Shown here piece by piece: positions 8,079-16,506 of a stretch of 64,000 bases of DNA. The stretch's first letter is position 1; the number at the start of each line of letters is the position of its first letter. The translations under genes and the position numbers were made by a program. The stretch lies in NCBI RefSeq assembly GCF_023617245.1, contig NZ_CP067396.1, forward strand, positions 992,001-1,056,000. The letters are read 5' to 3'. This stretch comes from Lysobacter enzymogenes. Its GTDB lineage: Bacteria; Pseudomonadota; Gammaproteobacteria; Xanthomonadales; Xanthomonadaceae. Under the pieces are notes generated by a model. It was given only the letters and a program-made list of their open reading frames with translations. It had not been told where the DNA came from and searched no databases.

Positions 8079-9638
8079 TCAATGCGCCCGCACGCCGGAC
8101 GACGCCTGCGGCACCTCGCCATCCGCATGCGACCGACGCTGCTGCGCGAACAGTCGCCAACTAAACGCGGCCAGCACCAGTACGCCGAACCCGCCGTACC
8201 ACCACAGCCACGCGAACCCGTGCACCAGCGCCGCGTGCGCCACCGCGCCCGCTTCGCCGCCCAACTCGAGCCTGCGCACAGCTTCCAGATCGCCCACCGC
8301 GATCCGCGCGGCCAGCGCGCGCAACTGTCCGTCGTCGAGCGCCGCACCGACCGCATCGCGCAGATGCGATGCGATCCCTGCGATCAGGATCGAGCCCATC
8401 AAGGCGATATTGATCGCCAACGTGATCAACCGCGCGCTCATGTCGATGCCCGAGGCCATGCCGGTGCGCGAGGCCGGCACCGATCCGGTCGTGGTGTTGC
8501 TGACCAAGGTGTTGGTCAGCCCCAACCCGATCCCCGACAACACCGCGCCCGGCAGCAACGTTTTCCAACTCGCCGCGGCCGGCAGACTGCCCGCGTACAT
8601 CGCCAGGAAGCCGGCGCCGATCAGCGCCAATCCCGCCGGAATCACCCGTCCCGCGCCGTAGCGCTGGGCCCAGCGCTCGGCCAGCGGCGGCATCGCCAGG
8701 GTCGGCACGGTGTAAGCGAGCAGGGCGGTGCCGGCGCTGACCGCGTCGTAGCCGAGCGCGCTCTGGAAGTAGATCGGCAGGTAGATCATCAGCGGCCAGA
8801 AGCTGAAGTTCATCCCGATCGAACCCATGATCGCGCCGGAAAACGCGCGGATGCGGAACACGCCGAACTCGAACATCGGATGCGGATGGCGCCGTTCGAT
8901 CCGCACGAACGCGGCCAGGGCCGCCACCGCGGCGACCAGAACGCCCAGCAGCGGCGTATCGGCGTAGCCCGTCTCCGGCGCCTGGGTGATGTAGAACGTC
9001 AGCCCCAGCACCGCCAGCGACAATGTCGCCAGCCCCGCCACGTCGAGCCGATGGCTGTGAGCCTCGCGCGATTCCTGCGCGCCGGCCATCACCATCGCCC
9101 AGGTCAGCGCCGCCAGCGGCGCGTGCACCAGGAACACCCACGGCCAGCTCGACAGCGCGACGATGCCGCCGCCGATGATCGGCCCGAATCCCAGACCGAA
9201 GCCGAACACGATGCCGAACACCGCGAACGCGCGGCTGCGCTCGCGGCCTTCGCGGAACTGGTGCGAGAGGATCGCGAACTGGCTGGTCAGCATCGCGCCG
9301 CCGGCCAGTCCCTGCAGGAAGCGCCCCGCGATCAGCACCGGCATGTTCGGCGCCAGCCCGCAGAGCAGCGAGGTCAGGCCGAACGCGATCGTGCTGATCA
9401 CGAACACCCGCCGCCGCCCGTAGCGGTCGGCGAACGTGCCGGCGGCCATCAGCACCGTGGTGCAGGCCAGGGTGTAGGCGTTCATCACCCACTGCAGATC
9501 GCGCAGGCTGCCGTGCAGCTGTTTTTCCAGGGTCGGCAGGATCACCGGCACGCTGGAGATCTCCAGGCCGAACATCAGCGCGGCCAGGCTGATCGCGCCG
9601 AGGGCGAGCGCGTTGCGTGTCGAGACGGACAAGGTCAT
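8079..9638 (-). CDS. MFS drug exporter, DHA2 (EmrB/QacA) type, 14 TM
   Basis: 519 aa inner-membrane proton-coupled exporter. Hydrophobic segments are compatible with 14 helices. The MFS signature GTFADRYGRRRVF lies in the loop after helix 2, and GRFLQGLAGGA marks motif B. The ATG at 9638 (MTLSVSTRN) is chosen because upstream in-frame sequence is low-complexity Arg/Ala/Pro with no membrane logic. A LysR regulator is divergently transcribed 286 bp away, a standard arrangement for inducible efflux. Substrates are unknown. Confidence 0.9.
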   Translation of the reverse strand: MTLSVSTRNALALGAISLAALMFGLEISSVPVILPTLEKQLHGSLRDLQWVMNAYTLACTTVLMAAGTFADRYGRRRVFVISTIAFGLTSLLCGLAPNMPVLIAGRFLQGLAGGAMLTSQFAILSHQFREGRERSRAFAVFGIVFGFGLGFGPIIGGGIVALSSWPWVFLVHAPLAALTWAMVMAGAQESREAHSHRLDVAGLATLSLAVLGLTFYITQAPETGYADTPLLGVLVAAVAALAAFVRIERRHPHPMFEFGVFRIRAFSGAIMGSIGMNFSFWPLMIYLPIYFQSALGYDAVSAGTALLAYTVPTLAMPPLAERWAQRYGAGRVIPAGLALIGAGFLAMYAGSLPAAASWKTLLPGAVLSGIGLGLTNTLVSNTTTGSVPASRTGMASGIDMSARLITLAINIALMGSILIAGIASHLRDAVGAALDDGQLRALAARIAVGDLEAVRRLELGGEAGAVAHAALVHGFAWLWWYGGFGVLVLAAFSWRLFAQQRRSHADGEVPQASSGVRAH

Positions 9639-9924
9639 GGGGGCATCCGTTGAAAACGTCGGCGAAGCGCGGGCGAGCGGACGCGCCGCGGGCCCGCGGG
9701 CTTCGCGTGTGGGGCAGGGTGGGGCGCAAGGACGCGTCGGGGCCTCAGCCTCGCGCGGGGCTGCTGCCAGCGTCATGGCGGGGACGGCCGCCGCGGCCGG
9801 CCGCCGGAGCGCGCGGCGCAGCGTCCCGACAGCGCAGCCATTGTGTTCCCCGGTCACTCATGAGGGAAATGATTTGATTTTGTAGAATCCATCACCCGCC
9901 ATCATCAATCGCGAGGCCCCCGCG
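9639..9924. promoter_or_regulatory. Divergent MFS/LysR promoter region
   Basis: The 286-bp shared upstream region. Most is GC-rich, but 9850-9900 contains an AT-rich patch (GAAATGATTTGATTTTGTAG) directly before the LysR gene, the best place for the lysR promoter and its autoregulatory site. No perfect T-N11-A palindrome could be fixed by eye. Confidence 0.45.
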
Positions 9925-10806
9925 ATGGATTTCGACCCGACCCTGCTGCGCACCTTCGTCGCCGTCGTCGAAACCGGCGGCTTCACCCGCGCCGGCGAAC
10001 GCCTGCACCTGACCCAGTCCGCGATCAGCCACCAGATCCGCCGCCTCGAAGACCAGGTCGGCCGCGCCTTGCTCCACCGCACCACGCGCCGGCTGACCGT
10101 GACCGAAGACGGCGAAGACTTCCTGCGCCACGCGCAACAGATCCTGCATTCGCTGGAAGCGCTGTCGCGCCGCTTCCAGCCCTCGCCGATCGCCGGCAGC
10201 GTGCGTTTCGGCGTGCCCGAGAACTTCATCGGCGACCGCCTGCCGGGCCTGCTGCGCCAGTTCGCCTGCGCGTTCCCGAACGTGCGCATGGACGTCAACG
10301 TCAGCATGAGCATGGACCTGCGGCAGATGGTCGACAACGACGAACTCGACATCGCCGTGGTCATCGGCCTGCCCGGCCGCAACGGCGAACAAGTGCTGCG
10401 GCGCACGCGGTTCGTCTGGGTCGCCGCCGACCACTTCGACATCGACGCCGGCCGCTCGCTGCCGTTCGCGTTCTTTCCCTCGCCGTGCGTCAACCGCCAC
10501 ATCGGCGTGTCCGCGCTCGACGGCACCGGCGTGGACTGGCATGTCGTGTTCACCTCGCCGAGCCAGCAAGGCCTGCTCGCCGCCGTCGCCGCGGGCCTGG
10601 GCATCACCGTGATGATCGAGGACGACGTCGAAGCCGGCATGCGCATCGTCGACGGCCACTACGGCCTGCCGAAACTGCCGCCGGCCGAATTCGTGTTGCT
10701 GCGCCGCCCCGGCGCCTGCACCCCGGCGGTGGCCGCGTTCGGCCGCATGATCGAAGAACTGCCCGACAGCGCGCCGACCCCCGCGCGCACCCTGCGCAGC
10801 GCCTGA
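9925..10806 (+). CDS. LysR family transcriptional regulator
   Basis: 293 aa. The N-terminal winged helix-turn-helix (about residues 5-63) is typical: LRTFVAVVETGGFTRAGERL, then LTQSAISHQIRRLE. It is followed by a substrate-binding domain of normal length (about 90-290). It is divergent from the MFS exporter and so probably activates that exporter in response to a small molecule and represses itself; this is inference from context. The start ATG at 9925 matches the family's N-terminus. Confidence 0.9.
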   Translation: MDFDPTLLRTFVAVVETGGFTRAGERLHLTQSAISHQIRRLEDQVGRALLHRTTRRLTVTEDGEDFLRHAQQILHSLEALSRRFQPSPIAGSVRFGVPENFIGDRLPGLLRQFACAFPNVRMDVNVSMSMDLRQMVDNDELDIAVVIGLPGRNGEQVLRRTRFVWVAADHFDIDAGRSLPFAFFPSPCVNRHIGVSALDGTGVDWHVVFTSPSQQGLLAAVAAGLGITVMIEDDVEAGMRIVDGHYGLPKLPPAEFVLLRRPGACTPAVAAFGRMIEELPDSAPTPARTLRSA

Positions 10807-10829
10807 GCCAAAGCCCAGCCTGTGCCCTT

Positions 10830-10912
10830 GTGGGAGGGCCTTCAGGCCCGACGCTCTTCTTCCAGTTCGCCGCGACCTGAGCGAAAGGCATCGGGCCTGA
10901 AGGCCCTCCCAC
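10830..10912. repeat. Family A hairpin repeat
   Basis: GTGGGAGGGCCTTCAGGCCC at the left pairs with GGGCCTGAAGGCCCTCCCAC at the right, with about 40 bases between. It lies just after the lysR stop codon. Confidence 0.85.
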
Positions 10913-10962
10913 AACAGCCGGGGCCGCTCCCCACACGATGCGACCGCAGCCGCGCTTCCGCC

Positions 10963-11104
10963 TGTAGGAGCGGCGCAAGCCGCGACCGCGCCACCGCACC
11001 CACCGGCGCCACCCTCAATGCCGACGCCCTCGCGAAAATCGCCGCCCGACCATACCCGACGCCGCCCGCCGCACCCCCGCGGTCGCGGCTCGCGCCGCTC
11101 CTAC
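10963..11104. repeat. Family B hairpin repeat (TGTAGGAGCGGCGCAAGCCG)
   Basis: TGTAGGAGCGGCGCAAGCCG at the left and CGGCTCGCGCCGCTCCTACA at the right, about 100 bases apart. It is a second repeat family, distinct from family A. Another copy is at 45103-45191. Confidence 0.8.
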
Positions 11105-11202
11105 AAGGGCTTCCGGCTCCCCCACGAACCCCACCCCAAGAACCAATAGACCCGTCACGCGCCCCTGGCTAGTATCGGCCGACCACCCCTGGGGCCCCAC
11201 CT

Positions 11203-12897
11203 ATGAAATTGATCGCCACTCCGCTGGCGGTGCTTTGCGCCGCCGTCCTGTCGATGCCCGCCTACGCCGCCAAGCCGGCCAAGGCGCCGAAAGCGCCGAA
11301 GGCCCCGACCTTCGACACCAAGCGCCTGTCCGAGGAAGTGAAGACGCTGTCCTCCGACGACTTCCAGGGCCGCGGCCCCGCCACCGAGGGCGAGACCAAG
11401 ACCATCGATTACCTGGTCGCCCAGTTCAAGGCGGCCGGCGTCCAGCCCGGCGGCGACCTCAAGGACGGCAAGCGCCTGTGGACCCAGGCCGTGCCGCTGC
11501 TGCGCTCGCAGATCGCCGGCACTCCGACTTTGTCGTACTCGATCAAGAAGAAAGCCCGCCCGCTGACCCAGGGCAACGAGATCGCCGTGCGCGCCGCGCT
11601 CGACGGCTCCAAGACCGTCGCTATCAAGAACGCGCCGCTGGTGTTCGCCGGCTACGGCGTCAGCGCCCCCGAGCGCCAGTGGGACGACTTCAAGGGCGTC
11701 GACCTCAAGGGCAAGATCGCCGTCGTCCTGATCAACGACCCGGACTTCGAGACCGGCCAAGGCGACTTCGGCGGCAAGGCCATGACCTACTACGGTCGCT
11801 GGACCTATAAATACGAAGAAGCCGCGCGCCGCGGCGCGCTCGGCCTGCTGATCGTGCACGAGACCGACCCGGCGTCCTACGGCTGGGCCACAGTCAAGAA
11901 CTCCAACACCAACACCATGTTCGACGTGGTCCGCGACAACCCGCGCGCGACCCACCCGACCCTGGAAGGCTGGATCCAGCGCGACACCGCCGTCGCCCTG
12001 TTCAAGAGCGCCGGCCTGGACTTCGACAAGCTCAAGAAGCAGGCCCAGACCCGCGACTTCAAGCCGGTGACGCTGAAGAACATCAGCTTCTCGGCCAACT
12101 ACGCCGTCGACAGCGAAGTCATCACCTCGCAGAACGTCGTCGGCCGCGTCGAAGGTAGCAAGCGCCCCGACGAAACCGTCATCTACAGCGCCCACTGGGA
12201 CCACCTCGGCATCGGCCAGCCCGACGCCAAGGGCGACACCATCTACAACGGCGCCGTCGACAACGCCACCGGCACCGCCGCCCTGATCGAAATGGGCCGC
12301 ACCTTCGCCAAGGCCAAGAAGCCGCAGCGCTCGGTCGTGTTCCTGGCCGTGACCGCCGAAGAAAAGGGCCTGCTCGGCTCCGAGTTCTACAGCGCCAAAC
12401 CGCTGTACCCGCTGGCCAAGACCGTCGCCGTCATCAACACCGACGCCCTCGACCCCACCGGCCCCGCGCGCGACTTCACCACCTCCGGCAGCGCCAAGCA
12501 GGAACTGCTCGACGAACTGATCGCCACCGCGCAGAAGTGGAACGTCACCTACGCGCCCGACCCCAAGCCCGAGGCCGGCCACTTCTTCCGCTCCGACCAC
12601 TTCCCCTTCGCCAAGCGCGGCGTCCCGGCGGTGTCGTTCGGCTCGGGCGAAGACAAGGTCGACGGCGGCGTCGCCGCGGGCAAGGCGGAGAGCGAGGCTT
12701 ATGTGAAGGATCGCTACCACCAGCCGGCGGACCAGTGGGAAGCCAGCTGGACCTTCACCGGCATGGCGCGGGATCTGCAGATTCTCTACACGTTGGGTAG
12801 CGATCTGGCGAATTCGAACCGGTGGCCGAACTGGGCGGAGGATTCGGAGTTTCGGGCGGCTCGGGATGAGAGTGCGGGGGAGCGATCAACTAAGTAG
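11203..12897 (+). CDS. Secreted M28 family aminopeptidase with PA domain
   Basis: 564 aa zinc aminopeptidase, exported. Signal peptide residues 1-22 (cleavage near AYA-AK), then a Lys/Ala/Pro linker. A protease-associated (PA) insert spans about 125-260. The M28 domain (about 300-530) has the full co-catalytic zinc set: His331 (SAHWDHLG), Asp353 (VDNATG), catalytic Glu386 with Glu387 (AEEKG), Asp414 (INTDAL) and His506 (YHQPAD). No good ribosome-binding site precedes the ATG, but a -10-like TAGTAT lies 28 bases upstream, suggesting a short leader. It is followed by a strong terminator, so it is monocistronic. Confidence 0.93.
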   Translation: MKLIATPLAVLCAAVLSMPAYAAKPAKAPKAPKAPTFDTKRLSEEVKTLSSDDFQGRGPATEGETKTIDYLVAQFKAAGVQPGGDLKDGKRLWTQAVPLLRSQIAGTPTLSYSIKKKARPLTQGNEIAVRAALDGSKTVAIKNAPLVFAGYGVSAPERQWDDFKGVDLKGKIAVVLINDPDFETGQGDFGGKAMTYYGRWTYKYEEAARRGALGLLIVHETDPASYGWATVKNSNTNTMFDVVRDNPRATHPTLEGWIQRDTAVALFKSAGLDFDKLKKQAQTRDFKPVTLKNISFSANYAVDSEVITSQNVVGRVEGSKRPDETVIYSAHWDHLGIGQPDAKGDTIYNGAVDNATGTAALIEMGRTFAKAKKPQRSVVFLAVTAEEKGLLGSEFYSAKPLYPLAKTVAVINTDALDPTGPARDFTTSGSAKQELLDELIATAQKWNVTYAPDPKPEAGHFFRSDHFPFAKRGVPAVSFGSGEDKVDGGVAAGKAESEAYVKDRYHQPADQWEASWTFTGMARDLQILYTLGSDLANSNRWPNWAEDSEFRAARDESAGERSTK

Positions 12898-12910
12898 CTG
12901 TAGGGAAGAC

Positions 12911-12943
12911 GCCGCGGGGAATCTGTTCCCCGCGGCTTTTCTT
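12911..12943 (+). terminator. Intrinsic terminator after the M28 gene
   Basis: Perfect 11-bp stem GCCGCGGGGAA / TTCCCCGCGGC with a TCTG loop (12922-12925), followed by TTTTCTT. It separates the high-GC chromosomal block from the AT-rich gene that follows. Confidence 0.92.
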
Positions 12944-14811
12944 TAAGCTGGCTTACTCCAAATTTTTTCGGCTAAAGATTTATAGGCTTTTGCTCTGAAC
13001 GTGATTTGGTCATTACCAAATTCCGGGTATGGCTCGAAACTGATATCTGGATTTTCAGAAAAGTACCTAGTTACATTGGGGTTGTTTTTATAAAATTCGG
13101 AAGCCAGGGTCTGGGAAAGAATGTTTTCGGTTGCGTAAGCGGCCAGCTTGTCTTTGTAGCTGGAATCTTTAAGGGATCGATTTCTTGATCGTGAGAGTAG
13201 AACCAGTGCGCCTATTGAATCTCTGCTCTCTTCATACTGTTTGCTGTCAGCGAAGCCGTGGTTATTGGGTAGCTTGGCTGTGTCAAATTTAGCTAGCAGC
13301 AAGTGTTCGATATCAAAGGTTTTGGCGCCTTTGTCTCGTTGCCAGTATCCGATAAAGCCTACCTTATTAGTAAGTAGAAGCTCGATTTCCAAGTGGGAAG
13401 CTATGCGGGCCAGCACGTACAGCAAATCAGATCGATCTGCGTACGCATACTTCATCGATGGTACTGCTTGAATGCCTGTGAAGTATTCATCCCACGTGTG
13501 TTGGATGTAAGCCAGTAGCGCGTCGTAGTCTTTGTTACGTAGATTTCGTGTCAGATCAAAAGAGAGAGATTTCAGATTGTCGTAATTGTTCTCCTTTCCT
13601 TCGATTGCGCGAGATGTAAGTATTAAGTCAATAAGTCTGGCGGTTAGGTTTATTTTCTTTTTCCATGCTTCTGTTGTATCTGCCAGGTCTATGCATGCAA
13701 GCAGTACTTGCGATTGGAAGCTGAATTTTCGAGCGGCGTTGTAGTAAATGCTCTCGAGCCCTGGGATCATGTTCTCCTCCGCCTCTTTTATCTTTAGATA
13801 AATTTCGGCGTATTTAGGGAGCTGGTCTTTGGCGAATTTTAAATAATCATCTGAAGTTCGAATTTTCAGTTTCTGGCTATTCTCCTCAAACCAGCGATGG
13901 TACGCATCGCCAATCATGTCGAAATCACCTGGCGCGTCATCTTTCTTCTTGCCGCGCATGGACTCGGCCCATCGAGCTCGGAGTAGACTTCTGAAAAACA
14001 GTGAATCTTCTTCGCTGCCATGTTTCCGCAGTTGGTACATCGTTTCTATCCACACAGCGTGACTAGCGCGACTGTCTGTTGCGTCATTTATCTGGGAAAG
14101 TATTTTTCCTTTCAATAGATCGATAGGGCCGAGTCGAAGTCCGCGATCATTCATTGTTACGAACACGCGGTGAGCTTCCGTCTCGGTTTCCACGGAAATT
14201 TCAATGAGCTGTACTTTTTCGACTAGATAGTCCATGAAGAAAGTTATATTTTCTTTCACGGTCGAGTCGAGTGCATCGCCGACGCTGCGAAGGGCCTCTA
14301 GTATCTTTTTGTCGCCGTCGTCTATGCCGGCAACATCTTCGGCTGCCGCAACAGCTTCGTCATAATTCTTGTCTTCATCTATGTAGTTATCGAAGATTGC
14401 CTTTCTGGCGGCTGTAAATTCAATGCTGTAGTCGAGTTCGCCGTAGTTTACTCGGCCAAGCAAGCCTTTTAGATCTGGAGGGTCTTTTACATCTCCGTCT
14501 TTAGCGTATCGCCCAAGAAACGCGATCAGCAGAAATAAAGATGTTAGGCGTTGTTGTCCGTCGATGAGAGGCTTCTTTCCGCTAACTTCTCCTGCCGTTA
14601 TTATCGATCCTAGGAAGTAGGGGGGGTAGCCGGAGACGTCTCTACGTCCGTGAGTAGGCTCGTAAGAGGATAAAAAGGCTTGCTGAATATCATTGAGCAT
14701 CTCTAAAAAATGACTGTTCTCCCATTTGTACTCACGCTGGAAGTATGGGAGGGAGTAATGATGCTGAAAACATTGGCGAGTGCTTAGCGATGCGGGTGTT
14801 ATATACGCCAT
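12943..14811 (-). CDS. DUF262-DUF1524 protein, GmrSD/BrxU/SspE-like nuclease candidate
   Basis: 622 aa. N-terminal DUF262: the QR-containing motif in LPYFQREYKW (21-30), then DGQQRLTSL (84-92), the signature of this ParB/Srx-fold NTP-using domain. The C-terminal region (from about residue 500) resembles the DUF1524 HNH domain: FDIEHLLLAK, then IGALVLLSRSRN and a following KDKL. Many relatives have IGNLTLL; here the Asn is Ala, so nuclease competence is uncertain. Single-chain proteins of this build include type IV restriction enzymes and phosphorothioation-sensing defence proteins. Its base composition is far lower in GC than its neighbours, a sign of transfer. AGGGGA lies about 9 nt before the ATG at 14811. 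The XRE gene is divergent, 205 bp away. Confidence 0.85.
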   Translation of the reverse strand: MAYITPASLSTRQCFQHHYSLPYFQREYKWENSHFLEMLNDIQQAFLSSYEPTHGRRDVSGYPPYFLGSIITAGEVSGKKPLIDGQQRLTSLFLLIAFLGRYAKDGDVKDPPDLKGLLGRVNYGELDYSIEFTAARKAIFDNYIDEDKNYDEAVAAAEDVAGIDDGDKKILEALRSVGDALDSTVKENITFFMDYLVEKVQLIEISVETETEAHRVFVTMNDRGLRLGPIDLLKGKILSQINDATDSRASHAVWIETMYQLRKHGSEEDSLFFRSLLRARWAESMRGKKKDDAPGDFDMIGDAYHRWFEENSQKLKIRTSDDYLKFAKDQLPKYAEIYLKIKEAEENMIPGLESIYYNAARKFSFQSQVLLACIDLADTTEAWKKKINLTARLIDLILTSRAIEGKENNYDNLKSLSFDLTRNLRNKDYDALLAYIQHTWDEYFTGIQAVPSMKYAYADRSDLLYVLARIASHLEIELLLTNKVGFIGYWQRDKGAKTFDIEHLLLAKFDTAKLPNNHGFADSKQYEESRDSIGALVLLSRSRNRSLKDSSYKDKLAAYATENILSQTLASEFYKNNPNVTRYFSENPDISFEPYPEFGNDQITFRAKAYKSLAEKIWSKPA

Positions 14812-14973
14812 GGCTACTATTCCCCTGTTGACGTCTTGGTTAGGGCACAGCGTATCCAACTTGCAGGACGCAAGGCGGTACGTAATTCGCTTGAGATGAC
14901 GGCCATGCTGTGCGCCCCCTTGTCATCATCTGCCTGCTACAGCAGGCATCGAGGCGAGGTGGGGGTTAGGGTT

Positions 14974-14990
14974 AGCCCAAAATGGGTTAT
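14974..14990. promoter_or_regulatory. Candidate operator O1 of the XRE regulator
   Basis: AGCCCAAAATGGGTTAT, with the near-palindrome CCCAAAATGGG (14976-14986). It matches the core of both halves of the large palindrome at 15294-15337. It lies 27 bp before the XRE start codon and in the divergent region shared with the DUF262 gene, so it could regulate both. Confidence 0.65.
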
Positions 14991-15016
14991 TTGCCCTTGG
15001 CCTATAGGCTTGTGCG

Positions 15017-15259
15017 GTGCCTGCCGCCATTGCCAAGCCCGAGTACCTACGTCTGCGACAGCTTCTGGTCGAGGCTCGCGAGCGAGCAGGGCTGACTCAA
15101 GCGCAAGTCGCAGAGAAGCTTAAACGTGCTCAGTCGTTCGTATCGAAGTACGAATTAGGAGAGCGCAGACTCGACGTCATCGACTTCCTTCAGGTGTGTG
15201 CCTGTTTGTCGATAGATCCTGGCGAGGTCCTTCGTCAGGTTACGAACTCCAAAAAATGA
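15017..15259 (+). CDS. Small XRE (Cro/C1-type) transcriptional regulator
   Basis: 80 aa, essentially one helix-turn-helix domain: LRQLLVEARERAGLTQAQVA, then EKLKRAQSFVSKYELGERRL (residues about 14-51), with a short C-terminal helix. It uses a GTG start (15017). A candidate operator sits directly upstream, suggesting autoregulation. It is divergent from the DUF262 gene. Size and context resemble the controller proteins of restriction systems, although no methyltransferase is present. A toxin-antitoxin role was considered, but no toxin adjoins. Confidence 0.85.
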   Translation: MPAAIAKPEYLRLRQLLVEARERAGLTQAQVAEKLKRAQSFVSKYELGERRLDVIDFLQVCACLSIDPGEVLRQVTNSKK

Positions 15260-15293
15260 GCTGAGCGACCCAAATTCTATGTGTGCTGCTTGC

Positions 15294-15337
15294 GAATAGC
15301 CCAATTTGGGATAAAATTATCCCGAATTGGGCTATTC
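15294..15337. promoter_or_regulatory. 44-bp double palindrome, candidate twin operator O2/O3
   Basis: Arms at 15294-15314 and 15317-15337 are 21 bp long with one mismatch (15307 versus 15324) around a central AA. Each arm contains an 11-bp near-palindrome, CCCAATTTGGG (15300-15310) and CCCGAATTGGG (15321-15331), whose centres are 21 bp apart, two helical turns. This is what two cooperating repressor dimers would bind. It lies between the XRE gene and the next gene, 54 bp before that gene's start. Confidence 0.8.
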
Positions 15338-15390
15338 TGGTTCAGTTACCGGGCCGTCACGTGTGACACCGGACTTGGAAGGAGCCGCAT

Positions 15391-15675
15391 ATGCAGCAGC
15401 GTAATGCCCTTCGGTTGGCAGTGAAGTCACCGAAACATTTGAGAGGGGGAGGTTCATCAGAGAATGCAGTTCAAGACTGGGCAGATGCTCTCGGTGTTCC
15501 CCGTGCTTACCTTTACGCTGACAACAGCAACTTGGCCGAAGTCATCCTTGCCTTCAGCCTCCTCCCCGAGCGCGAGCAGCGCAGCCTCGCAGTGGAGTTG
15601 AAGGCACGGGTAAGTCCGTCGGCGCCGAAGTCGCACCCCAAGCGTCGAGCGCCGGCCGCGCGTCCTGCGCGCTAA
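15391..15675 (+). CDS. Regulator-like fragment (C-terminal part of an XRE-type protein)
   Basis: 94 aa. The ATG at 15391 has a strong AAGGAG (15379-15384) 6 nt upstream. The central part, WADALGVPRAYLYADNSNLA followed by EVILAFSLLPEREQ, matches the usual C-terminal half of HTH_3 regulators (ALGVPxAYLFAEDxxLAELLLAFSxLP). The DNA-binding helix-turn-helix expected before it is missing: residues 17-25 (HLRGGGSSE) replace it. It may be a deletion remnant, or a small partner that dimerises with the upstream regulator. The Lys/Arg/Pro-rich tail is low complexity. The big palindrome lies in its promoter. Confidence 0.65.
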   Translation: MQQRNALRLAVKSPKHLRGGGSSENAVQDWADALGVPRAYLYADNSNLAEVILAFSLLPEREQRSLAVELKARVSPSAPKSHPKRRAPAARPAR

Positions 15676-15795
15676 CCCGATTCGCCCACGGCCTCCTCGC
15701 GTGAGGCTCGGCATTTGCCCGTGGAAGTCCGAGGTTCCCGCATTTCGCTGAGCCAGCTCTATATCCTTCCAATTTCCCGGATCACGGAATGGATC

Positions 15796-16506
15796 ATGGC
15801 TGGCATCGGTACACTGACTTCCTTCAAGTTCGTACACGCGATCTATACCTACGGACTGACGCCCAAGGCCGAGCGTGAGGGCAGGGCTGCGCTTACGGTT
15901 CCCGAGCGCGTCGTCCTGTTGGCGTGGTGGGCCAGGGGCGTGATCGTCGAGGGCGGATTCGCGCAGTTGTATGCGTCGTCCGCCGACCTCGACGAGGTGG
16001 CGGACGCATTCAAGGCGGTGGGCGCCGAGGCGGCGTGGCAAGCCTGTCTGGATGCAAAGGCCGTGTTCCCCGACGGCCTGCCGCCCGGCAAACCCGATGA
16101 GCGAGCCGAACGGATGAATCCGCTTGCGTCCGGCGATGAGGCCGGCGCGCTTTGGGACGCGCAAGACCGTGCCGTGCGTTCGCTTGGCGAGGCGTTCGAC
16201 GACTGGGTGGCGGCGTATGTTCGGGAGCATCAGGAATCGTTCGTCCGCTCGCTGGTTTCGCCTTGGGTGACGTTCTTCCATGGGGCCGAGTCGGCCGGTC
16301 TCTTCGAGGCGCCCGGCCCCGATAAGCCTGGTGTCTATCCATACGAAGCCAATCGCGGTCCGGCGCATTACGAGATGGGGCTGGCGCTCGAGAGCGAAGG
16401 CAGCGCCTGGTGCTGGTTGCGGCAGAAGGACGGGACGCGGCTGCGGTTCCGCGTGGTCGGCCGGCACGATGGCGGCTTGGTGCTTGAGGACTTCTCACCA
16501 GAGTGA
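15796..16506 (+). CDS. DMP19/DUF4375 family protein
   Basis: 236 aa from ATG 15796; TTG 15715 would add 27 residues. The segment LLAWWARGVIVEGGFAQLYA (residues about 44-63), followed by EVADAFKAVGAEAAWQA, matches the DMP19/DUF4375 pattern in which a helical pair contains a GGF motif. The rest is unassigned; the C-terminal part is beta-rich. DMP19-like proteins occur as DNA mimics and as cargo or immunity-type genes in accessory regions, so function here is open. GC is somewhat below the chromosomal average. Confidence 0.65.
   Translation: MAGIGTLTSFKFVHAIYTYGLTPKAEREGRAALTVPERVVLLAWWARGVIVEGGFAQLYASSADLDEVADAFKAVGAEAAWQACLDAKAVFPDGLPPGKPDERAERMNPLASGDEAGALWDAQDRAVRSLGEAFDDWVAAYVREHQESFVRSLVSPWVTFFHGAESAGLFEAPGPDKPGVYPYEANRGPAHYEMGLALESEGSAWCWLRQKDGTRLRFRVVGRHDGGLVLEDFSPE

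Larger units (their letters stand above)
10807..11202. other. 396-bp intergenic stretch with two hairpin repeats and a promoter
   Basis: Contains one family A repeat (10830-10912), one family B repeat (10963-11104) and a probable -10 box TAGTAT (11169-11174) for the M28 peptidase. No gene seen. Confidence 0.6.

Noticed and set aside
9925..10806. LysR gene as an AmpR controlling the beta-lactamases
   Set aside because: It is divergent from the MFS exporter and about 2 kb from the beta-lactamase upstream blocks, with the exporter in between.
15017..15675. Toxin-antitoxin pair
   Set aside because: The XRE protein could be an antitoxin, but the neighbour resembles a regulator fragment and no toxin family was recognised.
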